Shown piece after piece: positions 8,701-18,083 of a DNA stretch of 25,815 nucleotides (position 1 is the stretch's first letter; every line of letters starts with the position of its first letter). This DNA comes from Elysia marginata. Its lineage: Eukaryota; Mollusca; Gastropoda; Plakobranchidae. The stretch spans positions 194,852-220,666 of the forward strand of contig BMAT01002171.1 of the NCBI GenBank assembly GCA_019649035.1. Direction: 5' to 3'. A program made the translations under genes and the position numbers. Below the pieces are notes generated by a model that saw only the letters and a program-made list of their open reading frames with translations, ran no database searches and was not told the DNA's origin.

Positions 8701-11700
8701 CGTTTTTGAAAAACAATTGAGTAGGAATGTATTCTATAGGCTATTGATATCGACTGAAAAAATTGTTTCAATTTTTATCACTTGTGTAAGACATTATATG
8801 TAGCCTATATCTTGTACTTTACCATGTGTTGCACACATTACAAGTCCTCACTGAAAAATCACAATTTTTTGCTTTGAACTGTTTTCAAAATAGTGCAAAC
8901 TTGTAATGTTTAAATCATAATTATTTTAGAGAGTTCAGATAAAATCAAAGCATAGATATAGTGGAACCCCTCAATTAAGATTCGCTCGGTAAAGACCACC
9001 AGTCCTATGTGGCTTTAAATTTGAGGACGTCCGTTTATATGAGTGTAGTAATTTAACTCCCCTTTTTCAGCCTCTACACAGAATCCATCATGAGAGATGT
9101 AGAGGCAGAAGACACCGAAGACAAGTATTCGGCGATAAAACTATATGGAAATCCCATCACGGAGCTACGCCACGCAGACGATACAACATTGCTGTCCAAG
9201 ACAACTGAGGGACTAAATGAACTAATGCAGAACGTGAAGAAATTTAGCCAGAATAAAAAATCTCCTCCTGAATGCCAAGAAAACAAAGGTAATGGATTCA
9301 GACAAAAGCCCTGCTTCAAGTATTTTAATAGACAATGAGGCACTGGAAAATGTCACTCACTTTAACTATCTAGGAGCAAACATTGAGGCTGATGGAAAGA
9401 TAACTCCAGACATAAGAAAGAGATTGGCTATTGCAACCTCTAAACTAAAATCTATGATGAACATCTGGAAAAGCCAATCGACTCCTCTTAAAATGAGAAT
9501 TTTAAAATCCTGCATCTTCCCAGTGGCTACATACGGATGCGAAACTTGGACGCTAACAAAAAAAGATGTGGAAAAAATAGATGCATTTGAAATGAAATGC
9601 TACAGAAAAATACTTAGAATTCCATGGACTGCAAGGAGACCAAATCAAAGTATCCTACAAGAGCTCAGCATGAAAGAACGCCAGCTCCTTAAAAATATAA
9701 AGCAACTAAAATTGAAATATTTTGGACACGTCGTCAGACACAACAACCTCGAAAAATTGTGTCTAGAAGGAGCTGTGGAGGGCAGGAGAGGCAGAGGCAG
9801 ACCAAGAAGGAGATGGACTCAAGACATTTCTGACTGGCTTGGCTTTTCTGTAAGGGAAGCCAGTATACTTGCGCAAGACAGAGACGGTTTCCGCTCAGCT
9901 GTGTGGGAGGCTACGTCCTACAAGGATCCGCCATGAAGAAGAAGAAGAAGTAATTTAACCCCTGAACAAAGACCCCCCTCCCTTCAACTCTGATAACACC
10001 TGTTTTTGGCAACAATTTTCAATGATCTTACTTCAGGGGTTCCACTGTACCACATAGTGCTTAACTTACCTTTACACTGCTGATTTTTATGATATTTTGT
10101 CACATTTACTCACATCTTATGATTATTTATTATGCATTTCGCATCAACTTAGGTAAAGAATGTGGCGGAGTCCATCCAGCCTGGCATCATAGCTGAAATC
10201 TGTGGATCCTATCGGAGGGGGCAGGCTACGTGTGGAGATGTTGATGTCCTCATAACTCACCCAGATGGAAAGTCACATAAGAACATCTTTCATAAACTCC
10301 TGGCTAAACTCAAAGAATCTGGTTAGTTTTTGTCATTTATGGTACTCAATATCAATGTTGCATTACTTTTATCTCATCATATATTAATCATACTTTTTAA
10401 AATTTTTTTGTATCAAATAAATAGTCTTCATGGAATGCAGATTTAGCCAGAAAATTGTAAATATAAGTTCCAGGCTTCCAGTTGAAGTACATAACATTTT
10501 AATGTAAAATGGCAGCATTTGAGCATTTTCCAAAAGTGTTTAAAGCTATAACAATGGCTGGACGCTGTCAACGTCCAGTGCACCATTTTATAATCTACGG
10601 TTGGACGCTGCCAGCGTCCGATGTATAGAAGGGGAGAAAGACGATGTGTGTATAAACCTATGAAATAGTTTGATCCCCTAAATTGGTTATAGTAGATTGA
10701 ACTTCTGAGAGAAGCTAAATTTAACTCTTTTACAGTACTTTTACTGTTTAAGCATTTTTTTGTAGCGATCTAGAAGTTACAACCGTGAATGTAGATCTAG
10801 GCTTAGATTTAGATCTAGAAAAATTGCGTGCAGAAGTATGAGATAATTACATGGTTAAAGAGTTAATTTTATAATTTTTTTTATGTGATATTTTATTTTC
10901 TCGAAAATATGTACTGTAATTTTGAAAGAAAAAAAAAGGAACAGCTGAAAACGATAGATTTATCATTAAATGGATAGGTATATTACTAAATTTTAATCCC
11001 TCTATAGGTTTCTTGACAGATGATCTTGTCTCAGCTGAAGAGACAGGCAACCAGAAGAAATACATGGGTGTATGCAGATTACCTGGGCCAAACCGAAAGG
11101 TATACTTATCCATTTCTGATTTGATGAAATCATTTTTAATTTTACCTTGGCAAATTTTGTTTGAAATTGTTAAAAATAATAGTATGTATAGGCCTAATTT
11201 AAGTAAAGGTCAGATAAGTAAAGAAACGAATCTCACTGCCTTATCCTATCCTCTTCCTTCCTAAATTAGGTCTTTATAAACACTTACTCATGTAATCAAC
11301 TTTTATCAAAATATCCTGTAAATTTGATCATGTATTGTAATGCTAAATTAATTGAGCTTTGTGTCTATTATATGTCAGTAACAAGAATATATTTTTTTTC
11401 ATTGTATGGTATAAAGAAGGCTGCAAAATTCATAATTTGCAGATGTTAGTTCAGGTGTTAAATGCCACTTTAGCTTAATATTAGAAAGATGTAGACATAG
11501 GGGTATTCATATCAATACTGTTCTTTTGTTTCTATTGAAGATCAAAGTTGAAACAGCTAAAAGAAAGCAGAGGATATTTAATGTGCTATTATTTTATATT
11601 TGTCTCCACTACTGAGTTGTGGTTAGATCACATTAACATGTGGACGCTGTGATTTGAAATAAAAAAGTTTAAGTACTTTAAAGTGAGCATATGAAAATGT

Positions 11701-14700
11701 ATTAATGCAGGTCAAATAGTTCTTGCCTCTAACTCTGGCAAATAGTTCTTGCCTCTAACTCTGGCAATTTTTAGACATAGATATAGCCCTGCTGCTTTTA
11801 AAGTGCAGCAATAATATTTTGATTTCTGATGTTTTTAATAGTTGTTGGCCATATTTTGTATTGAGCGTTCAATTATTAGCAATGTCGTTACAGCTGAAAA
11901 CCGGGAGCTCCAAACTTGACTTTAATTACAAGAGTTTTACACCAAAACTAGGAAACCCCCCCAAAAATTAATGACCCACAAGAAACATTTTTAACTTATT
12001 AGATGTATTTTTAAAAATATTACCTTTGTGGTATAAAGAATGGTTTGAGTTTTCTGTTTCAGTACCAAAAGTTTTATATTCTTCAATTTCAGAGAAGCTA
12101 CATAATTCAAAACACAGTAAAACCCTTTAAACCAGCCATTATTTGAAAAACTATTCTAAAAAGTCTCCTCATTTACCAAACAAAATTTTACAGCACAGAC
12201 GCATTGATGTGATTGTGGTGCCCTACAATGAGTATGGTTGTGCCCTTGTGTACTTCACCGGGTCTGCCCACTTTAACCGGTCCCTCAGGCATCTATGCAA
12301 GAAGCAGAATATGTCATTGAATGAACATGCCCTTAAACAGGGAGTTGTGAGGAAGGTATGTCTTAACTTTAATGAAATTGTAACCTGTGACTCCAAATGT
12401 TTAACTAGTATCTGCTTGATATGGCTTTCAGAGTCTGTAATTAAGGTTGACCACTATTTTCCTTTGAAAAAAGTGCACTGTGAACACATTACGTTAATAT
12501 CAAATTAAGTAGTAGATTTAATACAATATAGTTTTATATAACGGTACCATATATCTGTTGCAGTAAAGTGTTGTATTCTTTGCAAGAAATTTTGCATAAG
12601 ATTACTGCTTTTTTGCTTAAAGCTATGACTTTTTTGACTTATCCGCTGTTCGCCTCTGGCTCATCAGAGTCGGTGGCCTCAGCAAACTCGGTGATCCTCC
12701 GTGTGCACATTCTCCACTCGTTCTGATCTTATGTCAACAGTCTCATGGTTTGTAGATCGTTTGAAGTTTTGAGTTTCATATGGGGTTAAGCTTGTGAGAG
12801 TTCTTTTTTTATTATTACAGGTAGTGTGGTTGTTGGTCTTCCACGATATCTGCATGCCATTTGGTTGAAATATGCCTGCATTGCTTTATTCGCCAGAACG
12901 TCTATGCCTCTCCTAAAAATGTGGCTTGAAGATTATAGGGCCTTTTTTAAGAGCTACCATTAATAAAACTTCTTTTCCTATGTCTACGGTGGAAACCTCC
13001 ATAATTGAAGTCTGATAATTCAAATTTCTTATCATTCAAATTTTTTTATGTCAGGTTTCTTTTTCCTCTTTAGCTTTGTTAGATTTAAATTCATAATTCA
13101 AAGTTAAGAAAGTTCAATTCTCTTATTTCAAAGTTTATATTGAGGCCTATAGAAAGTTTTGCTTCTGATCCATTGCAGTTTTTCTTTTCCAAAGTCTGAA
13201 AGTTTTATGATAAAAAAATGCTGCACAAAGTTGCCATCCCAGAACCCAAAAAGAGGTGTTTATGGCCCACGGAATAAGTTTAATTAGCATTTATTCAAGG
13301 ATAGGGTGATAGAGAAAAGTGCTATAGAACTGAGAAGTTGCTTAGTGTAGAAACCTAATCCTTGGAGCATAATTCGAATCCTCTTAACCCAAGACCCGCG
13401 CCAAGCCACTATATTGGCTTTGACTTGANNNNNNNNNNNNNNNNNNNNNNNNNNNNNNNNNNNNNNNNNNNNNNNNNNNNNNNNNNNNNNNNNNNNNNNN
13501 NNNNNNNNNNNNNNNNNNNNNNNNNNNNNNNNNNNNNNNNNNNNNNNNNNNNNNNNNNNNNNNNNNNNNNNNNNNNNNNNNNNNNNNNNNNNNNNNNNNN
13601 NNNNNNNNNNNNNNNNNNNNNNNNNNNNNNNNNNNNNNNNNNNNNNNNNNNNNNNNNNNNNNNNNNNNNNNNNNNNNNNNNNNNNNNNNNNNNNNNNNNN
13701 NNNNNNNNNNNNNNNNNNNNNNNNNNNNNNNNNNNNNNNNNNNNNNNNNNNNNNNNNNNNNNNNNNNNNNNNNNNNNNNNNNNNNNNNNNNNNNNNNNNN
13801 NNNNNNNNNNNNNNNNNNNNNNNNNNNNNNNNNNNNNNNNNNNNNNNNNNNNNNNNNNNNNNNNNNNNNNNNNNNNNNNNNNNNNNNNNNNNNNNNNNNN
13901 NNNNNNNNNNNNNNNNNNNNNNNNNNNNNNNNNNNNNNNNNNNNNNNNNNNNNNNNNNNNNNNNNNNNNNNNNNNNNNNNNNNNNNNNNNNNNNNNNNNN
14001 NNNNNNNNNNNNNNNNNNNNNNTGCTTTGAAGAGAAAGAGGACTGGGGCGGTGGGTTGGAGGGGTAGCTGTTCGTGTGTGTGTTAGAGGACTGTTACATT
14101 TCAAAGGTATTAGTGTAAACAATAGTCTGGATGTTCTGCCAACATTGAACAAGGCAGTTCACCGACCCAGTTATTCCGATTTCAAGATTAGCAAACCAGT
14201 TTTATGACAGTGTTATTTTTTACACTTAATTGAAAATTTATAAAAGTAACTAAGTTATCGGTAACCAATGCCTCCTGTGAAATAGGGTGGAGGGGGGTGG
14301 GTAAAGAGGGTGATGGAAGAAAAGGATGTGTGGTCAGAAATACAAATATTTTAAATTACTCTAAAAATAAGACAAATATTGAAGAATTTAGAACAATGCC
14401 GTTAACCTCAGAAAACCCTTCAATGTCTGATCCAAACCCAACTTTTCACATCCATTTACCTGTGCCAGCCTGAGGCCAGCAGTCAGGCGTAACGGTCCAC
14501 TGCACCCGCGGATTAGGGGTTATTTCAAAGTTTTTCTTCATTCCCAATAGATTTGAGTTATGAGGTTTCCACTGTGTGTATCTAGCTAGTAAGAGAACAA
14601 GCATTTTTGTTACTTTCTTAAAAAGTTATCGTTTTAGATTTAGTGTCTTGAATACCTCAGTCTAAGTGTAAATCACAATCACAAAATCAATATATCACAA

Positions 14701-15948
14701 AGATATATTGTAATATTTTCTATCAGAATGATTCCAGTTATCAACGTTCATTTTCTTTTTTTCTTGCAATGGTCATGAGGTACAGAAAACTATTATCTCT
14801 CATGATAAAATTTATATGTGAGGCAACCAGGGCAAATCAGACCCTAGTCGAATTTTTAACATATTGAGATATTAAAGTTTTTTTAAATGCCTAATTCATG
14901 CTCTTAAGAATATTATAATTTTAGCTATTATATAATCTGAGAAATTTAAATTTTAAACAAAAAAGAAATGGTTTATTGTGTAGCAAAAATTTTTGGTTGA
15001 AAAGGGCTAGTCTTAGTGCCTCATTTAACCTGCTAGCCTGTCATCTATTGGTTGGATCAGCCGCAAAACGCTCAGTCATCAATCGTGCTAGAAATCAAGC
15101 TACCAAAAAGTGGAGTCAGTTCAATTTTGCTCCAGTGTGACTCCAAGCTTAAGGAATACCTTTGCAATGATGATCGATAAAAAAAATAATGAATTAAGTG
15201 GATTATTCTCAAACATATTTTTTTTTGGTATATGTTGCTTATGTATGTTGCTTATATGTCTCACGACCAGAACGAATTAGTAGGAAGTAAAAAATCCTAA
15301 TTTGAGAATAGCGGCCTTTAAAAGTCTATGTTTCCTTTCTTTTCTCTACATTTTGTGCCACCAAAAATTAAATACTGACAATTTCATAAAATCTCTGACA
15401 TTTGGATTTGCAGAAAATGCATTGTTGAAAATGGCGAAGCCTTAGAAAGTGAAAATTGCAATATCCGACTCATTCATCCAATTTCATTACAATGGTTAAA
15501 GATATCAAAATGATCTTAGTCACTTCAGTTAAATGCATTTATATTTTTGTGCAATAGAAATTTGACACCAAACGAAACTCAGATACAAAAGTAGGGTAAA
15601 CTGCATAAAGATTATTGTACACTAAAAAAATGCAACTGCTCAATAAACTAAATCCCACGTTTTAATAAAGTAATACATGTAGTAGGTTCCAATTTATTTT
15701 TTGTTTTTAGTACAGCATGATATTTTTTTTCTTTTTGATTTGACTTTTGCCAAACATAACAGCCCTGGATACCCGCATGCTATGTTAAGACTTGTTACTA
15801 ATTTGAGGGAGCAGCTTTTAATGTTGATATCTGTTAACAGGGTAAAGAGAAGATTCATGAAGGCACGATCATCCCAACTCCAACAGAAGAAGATGTGTTT
15901 AAAGTGCTGAAGATACCTTATCGACCACCAGAGGAAAGGGATCATTGA
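2175..15948 (+). CDS. POLL: DNA polymerase lambda (nine coding exons)
   Basis: Family-X DNA polymerase used in nuclear base-excision repair and non-homologous end joining. It removes 5'-deoxyribose phosphate and fills short gaps. Coding exons are 2175-2753, 4557-4634, 4973-5080, 5542-5721, 6125-6253, 10153-10321, 11008-11099, 12194-12355 and 15841-15948. They total 1605 bases and give 534 residues, against 575 in human POLL. The domain order is complete: possible nuclear signals (KR, KRQR, residues 5-24), BRCT (about 36-130, conserved W111), an acidic Ser-rich linker, the lyase domain with a GIG hairpin (262-264) and candidate Schiff-base K270, palm aspartates D387 and D389 in [12 protein letters not shown] and D450 in RRIDVIVVP, and YFTGS at 465-469. 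YF at this site, rather than the GW of pol mu and TdT, together with a short palm loop, points to lambda. The linker is shorter than in human. All introns are GT-AG; intron 6 is phase 1, the others phase 0. Confidence 0.96.
2927..2946. other. Perfect 8-bp hairpin in intron 1
   Basis: AGAGGAAC (2927-2934) and GTTCCTCT (2939-2946) form a perfect stem around a TTAG tetraloop. Function unknown. Confidence 0.5.
3425..3515 (+). promoter_or_regulatory. Promoter-like CCAAT plus TATA-like block in intron 1
   Basis: AACCAATCAGAG near 3430 is followed about 55 bases later by CCTATAAGAAG, in a patch more GC-rich than its surroundings. The arrangement resembles an alternative + strand promoter inside the gene. 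No downstream ORF or first exon is evident, so it may be chance or a repeat. Confidence 0.2.
4557..4634 (+). CDS. POLL: POLL coding exon 2: linker to lyase junction
   Basis: Encodes 26 residues beginning [10 protein letters not shown] and ending HITDKLE, matching the KWVCAQ...ITEKLE segment of pol lambda just before the 8 kDa domain. The acceptor is ATTTAG; the nearby ACAG would shift the frame and lose the match. The donor is GTAAGT. Phase 0 at both ends. Confidence 0.94.
4973..5080 (+). CDS. POLL: POLL coding exon 3: 8 kDa lyase domain, first half
   Basis: Encodes 36 residues with the segment [17 protein letters not shown], the conserved DKWRALGYAKAI region of the pol lambda lyase domain that binds the 5'-phosphate side of the gap. 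The acceptor is TTTCAG at 4967-4972 and the donor GTAATG at 5081. Phase 0 at both ends. Confidence 0.95.
5542..5721 (+). CDS. POLL: POLL coding exon 4: helix-hairpin-helix and lyase lysine
   Basis: Encodes 60 residues. [16 protein letters not shown] carries the first helix-hairpin-helix and the candidate lyase lysine (K270), equivalent by alignment to K312 of human pol lambda. [18 protein letters not shown] is the second hairpin, which contacts the primer strand. Acceptor TTTGTTTCAG, donor GTGAGA. Confidence 0.96.
6125..6253 (+). CDS. POLL: POLL coding exon 5: fingers
   Basis: Encodes 43 residues with [22 protein letters not shown], the family-X fingers region just before the palm. The acceptor GATGCAG has a weak pyrimidine tract, unlike the other introns of the gene; the donor is GTAAGC. 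Confidence 0.95.
6841..8044 (-). pseudogene. Decayed ORF of unknown family, probably transposon-derived
   Basis: A coding-like stretch of about 1.2 kb runs from an ATG at 8044 to a stop at 6841, divided among frames that switch near 7850, 7530 and 7260. The pieces show coding-like composition: an N-terminal [18 protein letters not shown] segment with an LVLQFD strand, a basic [15 protein letters not shown] motif spanning the first frame change, a Ser/Arg-rich middle, and a C-terminal part with [19 protein letters not shown] and [17 protein letters not shown]. The last frame change is near a run of six A. I do not recognise the family. A short conserved domain followed by SPSQ-DRRR resembles multicopy ORFs I associate with invertebrate repeats, but that is impression only. 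Sequencing errors or small unseen introns are possible alternatives. Confidence 0.55.
8959..10047. mobile_element. TA-flanked inverted-repeat element (Tc1/pogo-type MITE) carrying a nested retroelement
   Basis: The left end TAGTGGAACCCCTCAATTAA (8959 onward) and the reverse complement of the right end, CAGTGGAACCCCTGAAGTAA (ending 10047), agree at about 22 of 25 terminal bases. Both are flanked by TA (8957-8958 and 10048-10049), the target duplication of Tc1/mariner/pogo elements. Without the inserted retrotransposon fragment the element is about 200 bases, so it is non-autonomous. Confidence 0.75.
9058..9948 (+). mobile_element. 5'-truncated non-LTR retrotransposon (reverse transcriptase C-terminal half)
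   Basis: The open frame starts in mid reverse transcriptase at about 9069 ([15 protein letters not shown]). It contains HADDTTLL at 9171-9194, the YADD motif with Tyr changed to His and both Asp kept. A frame change at the A-run near 9255-9260 leads to [11 protein letters not shown], then [58 protein letters not shown] and AQDRDGF, the usual C-terminal order for this type of LINE, ending in TGA at 9934-9936. An AAG tail follows directly. AGTAATTTAAC at 9047-9057 and 9949-9959 is an 11-bp target-site duplication. The copy is dead (truncated and frameshifted). Clade not assigned with confidence. Confidence 0.9.
10153..10321 (+). CDS. POLL: POLL coding exon 6: palm with two catalytic Asp
   Basis: Encodes [20 protein letters not shown] followed by PDGKSH. 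GSYRRG binds the incoming nucleotide's phosphates, and the two aspartates of DVD hold the metal ions. The exon ends on the first base of a Gly codon (phase 1) before GTTAGT. Confidence 0.96.
10558..10619. repeat. Pair of GGACGC palindromes
   Basis: CTGGACG (10558-10564) and CGTCCAG (10572-10578) form a perfect 7-bp stem with a 7-base loop. Then GGACGCTG (10603-10610) and CAGCGTCC (10612-10619) form a perfect 8-bp stem around one base. Both share the core GGACGCTG, which appears again near 11642. They look like ends or remains of a small inverted-repeat element. Confidence 0.6.
11008..11099 (+). CDS. POLL: POLL coding exon 7: palm middle
   Basis: Encodes [20 protein letters not shown] and [11 protein letters not shown]; the Gly codon is split with exon 6. 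The short LPGPNRK link before the third Asp strand is the short loop 1 of lambda, where mu and TdT have a longer loop. The donor is GTATAC, weaker than the others in the gene. Confidence 0.95.
11713..11764. repeat. 26-bp perfect tandem duplication
   Basis: A 26-base unit beginning CAAATAGTTCTTGCC and ending ACTCTGG occurs twice head to tail, at 11713-11738 and 11739-11764, with no mismatch. Identity suggests a recent event or an allelic difference. Confidence 0.95.
12194..12355 (+). CDS. POLL: POLL coding exon 8: third catalytic Asp and steric gate
   Basis: Encodes [20 protein letters not shown] and then [19 protein letters not shown]450 in RRID is the third metal ligand. [10 protein letters not shown] contains the Tyr-Phe steric gate and the nucleotide-binding Asn and Arg. 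The acceptor is TTTTACAG and the donor GTATGT. Phase 0 at both ends. Confidence 0.96.
13429..14022. other. Assembly gap of 594 N
   Basis: A run of N inside POLL intron 8 and inside the inverted-repeat element. Because exons 8 and 9 join in frame with normal thumb length, no POLL coding sequence is expected to be missing. Open frames reported across the N run are meaningless. Confidence 0.99.
14285..14310 (+). other. Potential G-quadruplex motif
   Basis: Four G-runs of at least three (14285-14287, 14292-14297, 14299-14301, 14308-14310) are separated by loops of 4, 1 and 6 bases, which fits the usual G4 pattern. Another G-rich block (three runs) lies just after the gap at about 14044-14064. 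Confidence 0.6.
15232..15257. repeat. 13-bp imperfect tandem duplication
   Basis: ATGTTGCTTATGT at 15232-15244 is followed directly by ATGTTGCTTATAT at 15245-15257, with one mismatch. A small local duplication in intron 8. Confidence 0.85.
15841..15948 (+). CDS. POLL: POLL coding exon 9: thumb C-terminus
   Basis: Encodes [20 protein letters not shown] and a C-terminus ending YRPPEERDH, then TGA. It matches the pol lambda PTPTEKDVF...YREPAERDW tail in position and length, so the protein is not truncated. The acceptor is GTTAACAG. Confidence 0.96.
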   Translation, partial: GKEKIHEGTIIPTPTEEDVFKVLKIPYRPPEERDH

Positions 15949-16620
15949 CCAAAGCTTAATCTTAAAAAGACTTTGTTGTCAAAGCTACAATTTTTTGACG
16001 TATTATGTGTATTATAGTAGTAAAGTAGCCCAATTTTTAAAAAAAATTGTATTTTTATTTACTTGAAAAGATAAAACTGCAAAACTAGAAGAAAAAAAGT
16101 CAGAGACTGATGATTGATCGAGCTGATCATCATTGATGTTAAAATGGTTCAGCACAAAAAGTTTAGGCAATCAACATTTGACATGGAACTTACACACGAT
16201 TATATTGAAATATTTTGCTGAAGTGGATAACATACCTGTTATGGTATTAACGGACTGAAATATTATCAAGTTTATTATCTCTAAGTGTCTCCTACAGGTA
16301 TATAATGCTATATATTTTCCTAAATTTTGAATGTTGTAAAAGGTGTGGAATGCTATGTTATCCCAACATTATTTTGCTGGACTTTGTGATAGCCAATTTT
16401 TATGGTTTTTATATGAAGTGGTCCAGGCAATAATTTAAATATTTATGTACACTATTTATTGTATACAGAGGTTTTTTGCAAACCAAATCATGATTGGTAG
16501 TTAGTTTTTAAATAAGTTACACCAACTTTTTAACATGCTCAGAATATATGTATTTCTAATAAGTACATGTGTACAATAAAGTTTCCACTTTTGTATTTTG
16601 TTTGAATAGATTTAATAAAA
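15949..16620 (+). other. POLL: POLL 3' UTR
   Basis: AT-rich sequence after the TGA stop with no coding potential. AATAAA occurs at 16575-16580, followed by a T/G-rich stretch, and again at 16614-16619, so the UTR is probably about 650 bases. Confidence 0.7.
16575..16580 (+). terminator. POLL: POLL polyadenylation signal (best candidate)
   Basis: A canonical AATAAA is followed by the T/G-rich GTTTCCACTTTTGTATTTTG. Later AATAAA copies at 16614-16619 and 16741-16746 are alternatives. Confidence 0.6.
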
Positions 16621-18083
16621 ATGTTTATGTTTACTTTTTGTATCTGGTCAGTGGTTGTACCAAATAGCTACCAGCAAATGTATTGAACCTTGTTTTGTAC
16701 ATCTTTGTTATTTCATGAAATCATTGGTATCAGCTCAAGTAATAAATGTGGTCAAAATAAGACATATTAATTTCTAACCTTTAAAAGCCATTTAATGCAA
16801 GAATTTAGTCTGTGATATTGCTAAATATTAAGTCAATTATACATTGAAGAGAAAGTTACAATTTTTGCTCTGTGAATATACCATTTTTTACTTATTTCAA
16901 ATCGTTCATATTTTAAAAAGATACAATCATATTAAGTGAAGACTTAAGGAAAAATCGACTGCACTATTTTAACTTTACCCTTTTCTATGTTTTTTGTTTT
17001 GTTTCATAATTGATAACAAAGAGAACGGGTGAAATAACAATACTGGTATGAGCAACCCATTAAGCTCTCAAATGCTATGTAAAATTGTTTGCCATATCAC
17101 TTTTTTGGACTTATATACTAACAGTGACAAGTGCGTTGCAAAGTTTTTGTGCAATATGTTTTGATAACAGTTTCATTCAAGTTCTACTTTGGTCTATTAT
17201 CTGTCATTGTTTTTATACATATGGAATAAAACACATGATTCAACCTTTAAGTAAAAAAGTGGGTTTTTGTGTTATTGTAGTTTACATATTTTTGAGGTCC
17301 CTATGGCAAGAACAAGAGAAAGAATTGTATGTCTCACGTTGTGCTAGTATGTTAAAGCTGATTTGATGAATTTGGCTGTCTCAGTAGGTATGGCTCTTGA
17401 TTTGAGCAATTGCTCTTGGTTGAGCAAAAGTTTTATGTTGGTGCAGTAGGTCTATTAGCTTGGGCTGGGTCGTTGAGATTCGATTTTAATGAAGTTTTTT
17501 TTTTAACTGGGCGCTGTGCTTGCATTACAAGCCACTATTTCTGAGCCAATGTGTAATACATTTTACCTTGGTAAAAAGAAGCCCTTTTACTTTCCTGTTT
17601 CACAACTAGGCCCCTCTCAATCTTCCTTTATCCCTCTTCCCAATGCCATTACAACTCTCTCTTGTCAATCAGGATCTGCACGCTGAATATTTTGTATCAT
17701 TAGACTCTCCCTAGAACTGTTTAACTTGTTAAAAATACACCCCCTATCTCGCCTATTTTTATCCAAATAAAATTATTATGTTTGCACTAACATGTAGTGG
17801 CTTTAAAACCTGGACCTAGTATCTAGAATATGGATAAACGGATTCTTCTAGAGTCTAAGATTGATCAAGCTAGATTTCTTTGGAACGAAGTTGAATGTTT
17901 AGAGGCAATGAGGAATCTAATAAATGTGAAAAGATGGACTACTTAAAACTCTAGTCCAGGTGTTGAACTCGATTTCACCAATAGTGATAACAGGAAAAAA
18001 TAAAAAAAAAATAATGCAAAACAACGAAATAAAAAAAAACACATGTGCTTTTATCTGACTTTCATTTTATTAAAAAATAAATA
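16621..18083. other. Intergenic, nothing recognised
   Basis: AT-rich sequence between two convergent genes. An open frame near 17085-17366 has a TTG start and hydrophobic low-information composition, and I do not consider it a gene. No repeat boundary or RNA gene is seen. Confidence 0.7.

Larger units (their letters stand above)
6254..10152 (+). other. POLL: POLL intron 5 (repeat-rich)
   Basis: At 3899 bases this is the longest intron of the gene. It holds a decayed minus-strand ORF (6841-8044) and a TA-flanked inverted-repeat element with a nested retrotransposon fragment (8959-10047). The parts at 6254-6840 and 8045-8958 show only AT-rich sequence. Confidence 0.9.
10322..12193 (+). other. 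POLL: POLL introns 6 and 7
   Basis: Intron 6 (10322-11007) holds the paired GGACGC palindromes and a cluster of AGATCT words at about 10790-10820. Intron 7 (11100-12193) holds a 26-bp tandem duplication and a lone TGGACGCTG near 11641. Otherwise both are AT-rich with no coding content. Confidence 0.9.
12987..14574. mobile_element. pogo/Tigger-like inverted-repeat element spanning the assembly gap
   Basis: The left end CGGTGGAAACCTCCATAATT (12987 onward) and the reverse complement of the right end, CAGTGGAAACCTCATAACTC (ending 14574), match over about 20 bases allowing one gap. The left flank is TA (12985-12986); the right flank is TG, probably a decayed TA. Internal words such as GATAATTCAAATTTC, CTTATCATTCAAATT and TTATTTCAAAGTTT (twice) are typical of subterminal repeats of pogo-type elements. 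The interior includes 594 unknown bases, so a transposase cannot be excluded. Confidence 0.65.
12356..15840 (+). other. POLL: POLL intron 8
   Basis: A GT-AG intron of 3485 bases, counting the gap. It contains a pogo-like inverted-repeat element (12987-14574) around an assembly gap. The rest is AT-rich. A short GC-richer patch at about 12641-12740 stands out; it is coding-like in parts but has no sustained frame and is unidentified. Confidence 0.85.

Noticed and set aside
10847..11113. Minus-strand frame over POLL exon 7
   Set aside because: Antisense shadow of a proven coding exon.
13362..14152. 222- and 247-codon frames across the N run
   Set aside because: They consist almost wholly of unknown residues.
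17085..17366. 93-codon + strand frame downstream of POLL
   Set aside because: It lacks an ATG start, is hydrophobic and low in information, and has no neighbouring exon.
17404..17415. 12-bp perfect palindrome GAGCAATTGCTC
   Set aside because: Several palindromes of this length are expected by chance in 25 kb, and there is no supporting context.
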